Source: Paenibacillus sp. An7
GTDB taxonomy: Bacteria > Bacillota > Bacilli > Paenibacillales > Paenibacillaceae
NCBI RefSeq assembly: GCF_009870785.1
Contig: NZ_WTWX01000002.1
Coordinates: 21,474-85,473 of the forward strand
Length of the DNA: 64,000 nucleotides
Direction of reading: 5' to 3'
Position numbers and translations under genes: made by a program. Below, in pieces: positions 61,274-64,000 of this stretch. Numbering within the stretch: the first letter of the stretch is position 1; every line of letters begins with the position of its first letter. The notes under the pieces were generated by a model. The model ran no database searches, had not been told where the DNA came from, and saw nothing but the letters and a program-made list of their open reading frames with translations.

Positions 61274-61474
61274 CTACTTTTCTCCTCTTTGCTCAAGTAA
61301 TTCCTTGATATCCCTAAGCTCTTGCAGCATTTCTTCATTGTATTTACTCTGTTTTGAATTATCCATTCCGAACTTCACACATAACACACCTATTAAAAAT
61401 GAAAACACCAACGTGATAACAAACAATAACTTTTCACTCCTTTTACTTATCATACGGAAGTTTACGTTGCTCAT
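61274..61474 (-). CDS. Small membrane protein with coiled coil, 66 aa
   Basis: One transmembrane segment (about 16-34) followed by a charged amphipathic stretch (NSKQSKYNEEMLQELRDIKEL) likely to form a coiled coil. Its start ATG overlaps the upstream stop as ATGA (61474-61471). Third gene of a tightly coupled three-gene unit. No family recognised. Confidence 0.7.
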   Translation of the reverse strand: MSNVNFRMISKRSEKLLFVITLVFSFLIGVLCVKFGMDNSKQSKYNEEMLQELRDIKELLEQRGEK

Positions 61475-61953
61475 TTACCATAAAGCATCTTCGTTAACGA
61501 ATCGTCTACATCCCTTTTGGAACTTGCCGGACCATAAACATACCCATCATCAAGTTGATAACGGCTATTAAGCTCACTTGAACTCAGCCATACCTGATCT
61601 AAGTTTTTAGAAATATGGATTACCCCAAGCGTACGCTGATTTCCACTCTCGTCATAATAAGGAACCATATACACGTACTGGTTTCCGTCCAAATCGGCAG
61701 TAAAGTGATATGATAACTCTTCGTCCACCCTAATCTCTCCTGAAATCCGGTGTTTCCCCGATAATCTCTTGTATTTTTCCCCATCAAGTATTACCGTTGT
61801 CTTTTTCTCAAATGTTGTATCTGGAGAATAGATTACTGCCTCTATATTGTGATGGAAGGGTAGATCCCGATGATAATAAAATGTAGCAACAATACAACTA
61901 ATTACGACTGCACTGATCCATATATAAATCCTGTTCTTCTTATGACTTATCAT
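61471..61953 (-). CDS. Membrane-anchored protein of unknown function, 160 aa
   Basis: N-terminal anchor (about 8-24) and an outer domain with strand-rich sequence (HRISGEIRVDEELSYHF, YVYMVPYYDESG, GVIHISKNLDQVWL). The pattern looks like a beta-sandwich, possibly a small secreted sensor domain. Both ends overlap neighbours by 4 bp (ATGA), so translation of all three is coupled. No family recognised. Confidence 0.72.
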   Translation of the reverse strand: MISHKKNRIYIWISAVVISCIVATFYYHRDLPFHHNIEAVIYSPDTTFEKKTTVILDGEKYKRLSGKHRISGEIRVDEELSYHFTADLDGNQYVYMVPYYDESGNQRTLGVIHISKNLDQVWLSSSELNSRYQLDDGYVYGPASSKRDVDDSLTKMLYGK

Positions 61954-62441
61954 TTTCTCTGCTTCATCTCCGGTTCCAGCTCAAATACTCGCTCTACATA
62001 AGCAAGCAAAAGCGCCTCATTGGAATGGCCATCTTCTGATAAAATCGTGTATAACCAAGAATATACAATCATAATCGCAGGTAACAGGCTTACGCTAAGG
62101 AGAAACATTTCAGAAATAAACGGAGGGCCCATGAATAAATATATACATAGAAAAAGAAACATCGTGTATATATAAGAAAAGGGATCTGTCCAACCTTTAT
62201 ATAGACGAAAACGAACATAGGTTTTTCCATCTTTTACAGAAATCCGGCCTACCGCCTTATTACGAATGATTCTTCTCCTTTTGTGTTCCCCATCGTTATA
62301 CGCAATGCTAAAAATACCGAACTTCGTCCATCCACGAAAGAATTCGTTATAAAAATCAAAACGAATAAAATCCATATTTTCTTTTATAAAGGATAGGCAT
62401 TCTTTTCGGGAGAGCTTTGTTGTATACCTTCTCTTCTTCAT
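61950..62441 (-). CDS. Protein with two membrane segments, 163 aa
   Basis: A basic soluble N-terminal part (residues 1-85, with KKRRYTTKLSRKE) precedes two transmembrane segments (about 90-108 and 112-135). First gene of the three-gene unit; GGGTGAAG lies before the ATG. The upstream region to 62682 is AT-rich with no gene, and must hold divergent promoters for this unit and the GGDEF gene. No family recognised. Confidence 0.72.
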   Translation of the reverse strand: MKKRRYTTKLSRKECLSFIKENMDFIRFDFYNEFFRGWTKFGIFSIAYNDGEHKRRRIIRNKAVGRISVKDGKTYVRFRLYKGWTDPFSYIYTMFLFLCIYLFMGPPFISEMFLLSVSLLPAIMIVYSWLYTILSEDGHSNEALLLAYVERVFELEPEMKQRK

Positions 62442-62682
62442 TAATGAATTTCTTCACCCCTTATAAATTTAAAAAAATGAACTACAAGCTTTATTTTCCA
62501 AATTATTATAGTTTTTATGATTCCACATCTATAATTAATATTCAACCTTTTTATATATTAACCAGTTATATACTGTAAAATAGAATCTTGTCTTGCTTAA
62601 GTTATGGGATATAAAAAAACTTTGTACACGACGATATATAAATAAGAGTTATTACTGAAGTCTAGTTGATGGAGCGATGGTA

Positions 62683-64000
62683 ATGTACAACATGATCCTA
62701 CAAATTATATGTTTATTTATCCCGTTTTTAATTTTATTCGCAATGGGAATTGAAGTTTATTTCAAAAATCCTCGAAGTACAATAAACCGCTTAAGCATGT
62801 TGCTATTGTTTTCGCTTAGTTTATTTTTTCTCGGAGAATTTTGGGCAACAACACTGCCGATTGAATATGGTTTATATGTAACGATGTATGTAAAGTACAT
62901 CAGCGTTTTTATAACCATGACGCTCGGGCTTTATCTCTATAGCTTGGTTAGCAAAGTACGAATAAAGCCGATATTCCGGCATCTGCTTTGTTTAGTCCCG
63001 TCGATCGGTATCTTTCCCATCTTAATAAATGCCCCGGAAACTTCGGTTTCTAGTACACAAAGTATATTATGGCGTTCTGAACAATTGGACTTTTACCTGT
63101 TAGTAATGATTATGGTGATATCAGGTTATAATTTTTTGATGTTGTTTCTCTTTTCATGGATTGGCAATCGGCAGCGAAGATATAAGAAATGGTCGCAAAA
63201 AGAACACCTTCGTCAGCAAAGAATCAAACAAGGACTTGTCTTCAGTCTCATATGGGCTGTCATCTGGACTGGGATTTCCTTATTAAAAGATTCATTTGGC
63301 TCTGAGATTCTTTTTAGAATACTCCCTTACGAAATCATGCCTGCGTACTGTATACTCATTTGGGCTTATTTTATCCGTTCCGCCATGGTTCATTATGATT
63401 TTCTAGCTTCTCCTAATCGCAGGTTTGAAGTTCTATACTCTTTATCAAGACAAGGCATTGCACTTGTAAACGAATTTGGATTTGCCGTAGAAATGAATGA
63501 CGCCTTTCGGATATCGCTTGGAATTCCGAATTCGATTTCAGAAGAAGGGGTTGATCTAATCGCCCTTATCCCTGAGGAAGATCAGCAAATGATGAAAGAA
63601 TTATATAAAGATCGATTTGGCACGATGACACCTATTCATATCGAACAGAGGATCAATACATTTTTACATGAAACAAAGATCGTGGAGATCGACAGCGCCT
63701 ATTTGGAAATCGATGATCAAATTTTCTGTTATCTAGTTACACGTGACATCACAGAAACAAAGGATGCGGAGGCAAAACTACAAAAACTGGCTTATGAGGA
63801 TAATTTAACAGGACTCGGAAATCGGCTTCATTTCATGGAAAATTTAGAGCAGTCACTTCAAAACTCTAATTTAGAAGATCAGCAGACAGCTGTCATTATG
63901 ATAGACCTTGATCAATTTAAATGGATAAATGATACGCTTGGTCACTCGGCTGGGGATTTTTTACTGCAGCATGTTGCACATCAGATTCGTGATAGTATGC
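62683..64000 (+). CDS. 7TM-PAS-GGDEF protein, cut by right edge
   Basis: Probable diguanylate cyclase; only about 439 residues are visible. ATG at 62683 follows TGGAG by 8-9 nt. Seven transmembrane helices (about 1-230, the His-kinase_7TM-like region), then a PAS-like domain (about 260-370, with GIALVNEFGFAVEMNDAF and VTRDITETKDAEAKLQ) and the start of the GGDEF domain (AYEDNLTGLGNRLHFM, then IMIDLDQFKWINDTLGH). The GGDEF motif itself and any EAL domain lie past the window, so catalysis cannot be judged. c-di-GMP signalling is the expected role. Confidence 0.9.
   Translation, partial: MYNMILQIICLFIPFLILFAMGIEVYFKNPRSTINRLSMLLLFSLSLFFLGEFWATTLPIEYGLYVTMYVKYISVFITMTLGLYLYSLVSKVRIKPIFRHLLCLVPSIGIFPILINAPETSVSSTQSILWRSEQLDFYLLVMIMVISGYNFLMLFLFSWIGNRQRRYKKWSQKEHLRQQRIKQGLVFSLIWAVIWTGISLLKDSFGSEILFRILPYEIMPAYCILIWAYFIRSAMVHYDFLASPNRRFEVLYSLSRQGIALVNEFGFAVEMNDAFRISLGIPNSISEEGVDLIALIPEEDQQMMKELYKDRFGTMTPIHIEQRINTFLHETKIVEIDSAYLEIDDQIFCYLVTRDITETKDAEAKLQKLAYEDNLTGLGNRLHFMENLEQSLQNSNLEDQQTAVIMIDLDQFKWINDTLGHSAGDFLLQHVAHQIRDSM

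Noticed and set aside
1..64000. CRISPR arrays, tRNA or rRNA genes, prophage or IS elements
   Set aside because: I looked for regular repeats, integrase or transposase-like proteins and RNA gene landmarks and saw none. A search tool could still find a structured RNA that I missed.

Overview
The window looks like chromosomal DNA of a low-to-mid-GC, spore-forming-type Bacillota, most probably a Paenibacillus or close relative. The support is the gene content: YesM/YesN-type two-component pairs, LplA-type lipoproteins, a macerans-type lichenase, a VanW and a KGG protein, strong AGGAGG ribosome binding sites with frequent TTG/GTG starts, and CcpA cre boxes. I see no rRNA or tRNA gene, prophage, insertion sequence or CRISPR array. 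Gene calls rest on reading the translations. No database was searched.

Layout. 0-8 kb: a YesM/YesN pair (kinase cut by the left edge) convergent with an orphan LplA-type binding lipoprotein, then a secreted GH16 lichenase and an N-acetylmuramoyl-L-alanine amidase. 8-17.5 kb: small housekeeping genes (VanZ, two GNATs, amino-acid permease, LysE exporter, two NUDIX, Cof-type HAD phosphatase, RNase H, SdpI, DJ-1/PfpI). 17.5-25.4 kb: GH51 arabinofuranosidase with a coupled Cys-rich small protein, a heterodimeric ABC exporter pair and a FUSC-type membrane protein. 25.4-32.8 kb: a maltose island. 32.8-38.6 kb: NUDIX, SRPBCC, a nucleotidyltransferase-like fusion, several membrane-anchored unknowns and a broken GNAT gene. 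38.6-48.5 kb: glycerate kinase, then a sugar ABC transporter (binding protein, double ATPase, permease) next to a three-gene sugar-sensing unit (anchored binding protein, LytS/YesM-type kinase, YesN-type regulator). 48.7-54.6 kb: KGG stress protein, pentapeptide-repeat protein, APH-like kinase, a 44-aa membrane protein, a PPP-family phosphatase and a CYP152-type P450. 54.6-62.4 kb: small lipoproteins and membrane proteins, VanW, RDD, nagA/nagB and a coupled three-gene unit of unknown function. The right edge cuts a 7TM-PAS-GGDEF protein.

How the genes work together. The theme is sugar acquisition under catabolite control. cre-like boxes precede the lichenase, the arabinofuranosidase, the PTS permease and the sugar ABC operon. 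The maltose island (PTS EIICB, EEP-fold phosphatase, LacI regulator, GH65 phosphorylase, beta-phosphoglucomutase) makes sense only if the phosphatase removes the phosphate that the PTS adds before the phosphorylase acts, as in the Enterococcus faecalis MalT-MapP-MalP route. Matching palindromes in both promoter regions look like operators for the LacI regulator.

The most interesting points are the complete maltose circuit with shared operators, the XylFII-LytS-YesN-like sensing unit beside its likely target transporter, two genes whose best start is neither ATG, GTG nor TTG, complementary degenerate ATP sites in the ABC pair, and several remnants of decayed genes.
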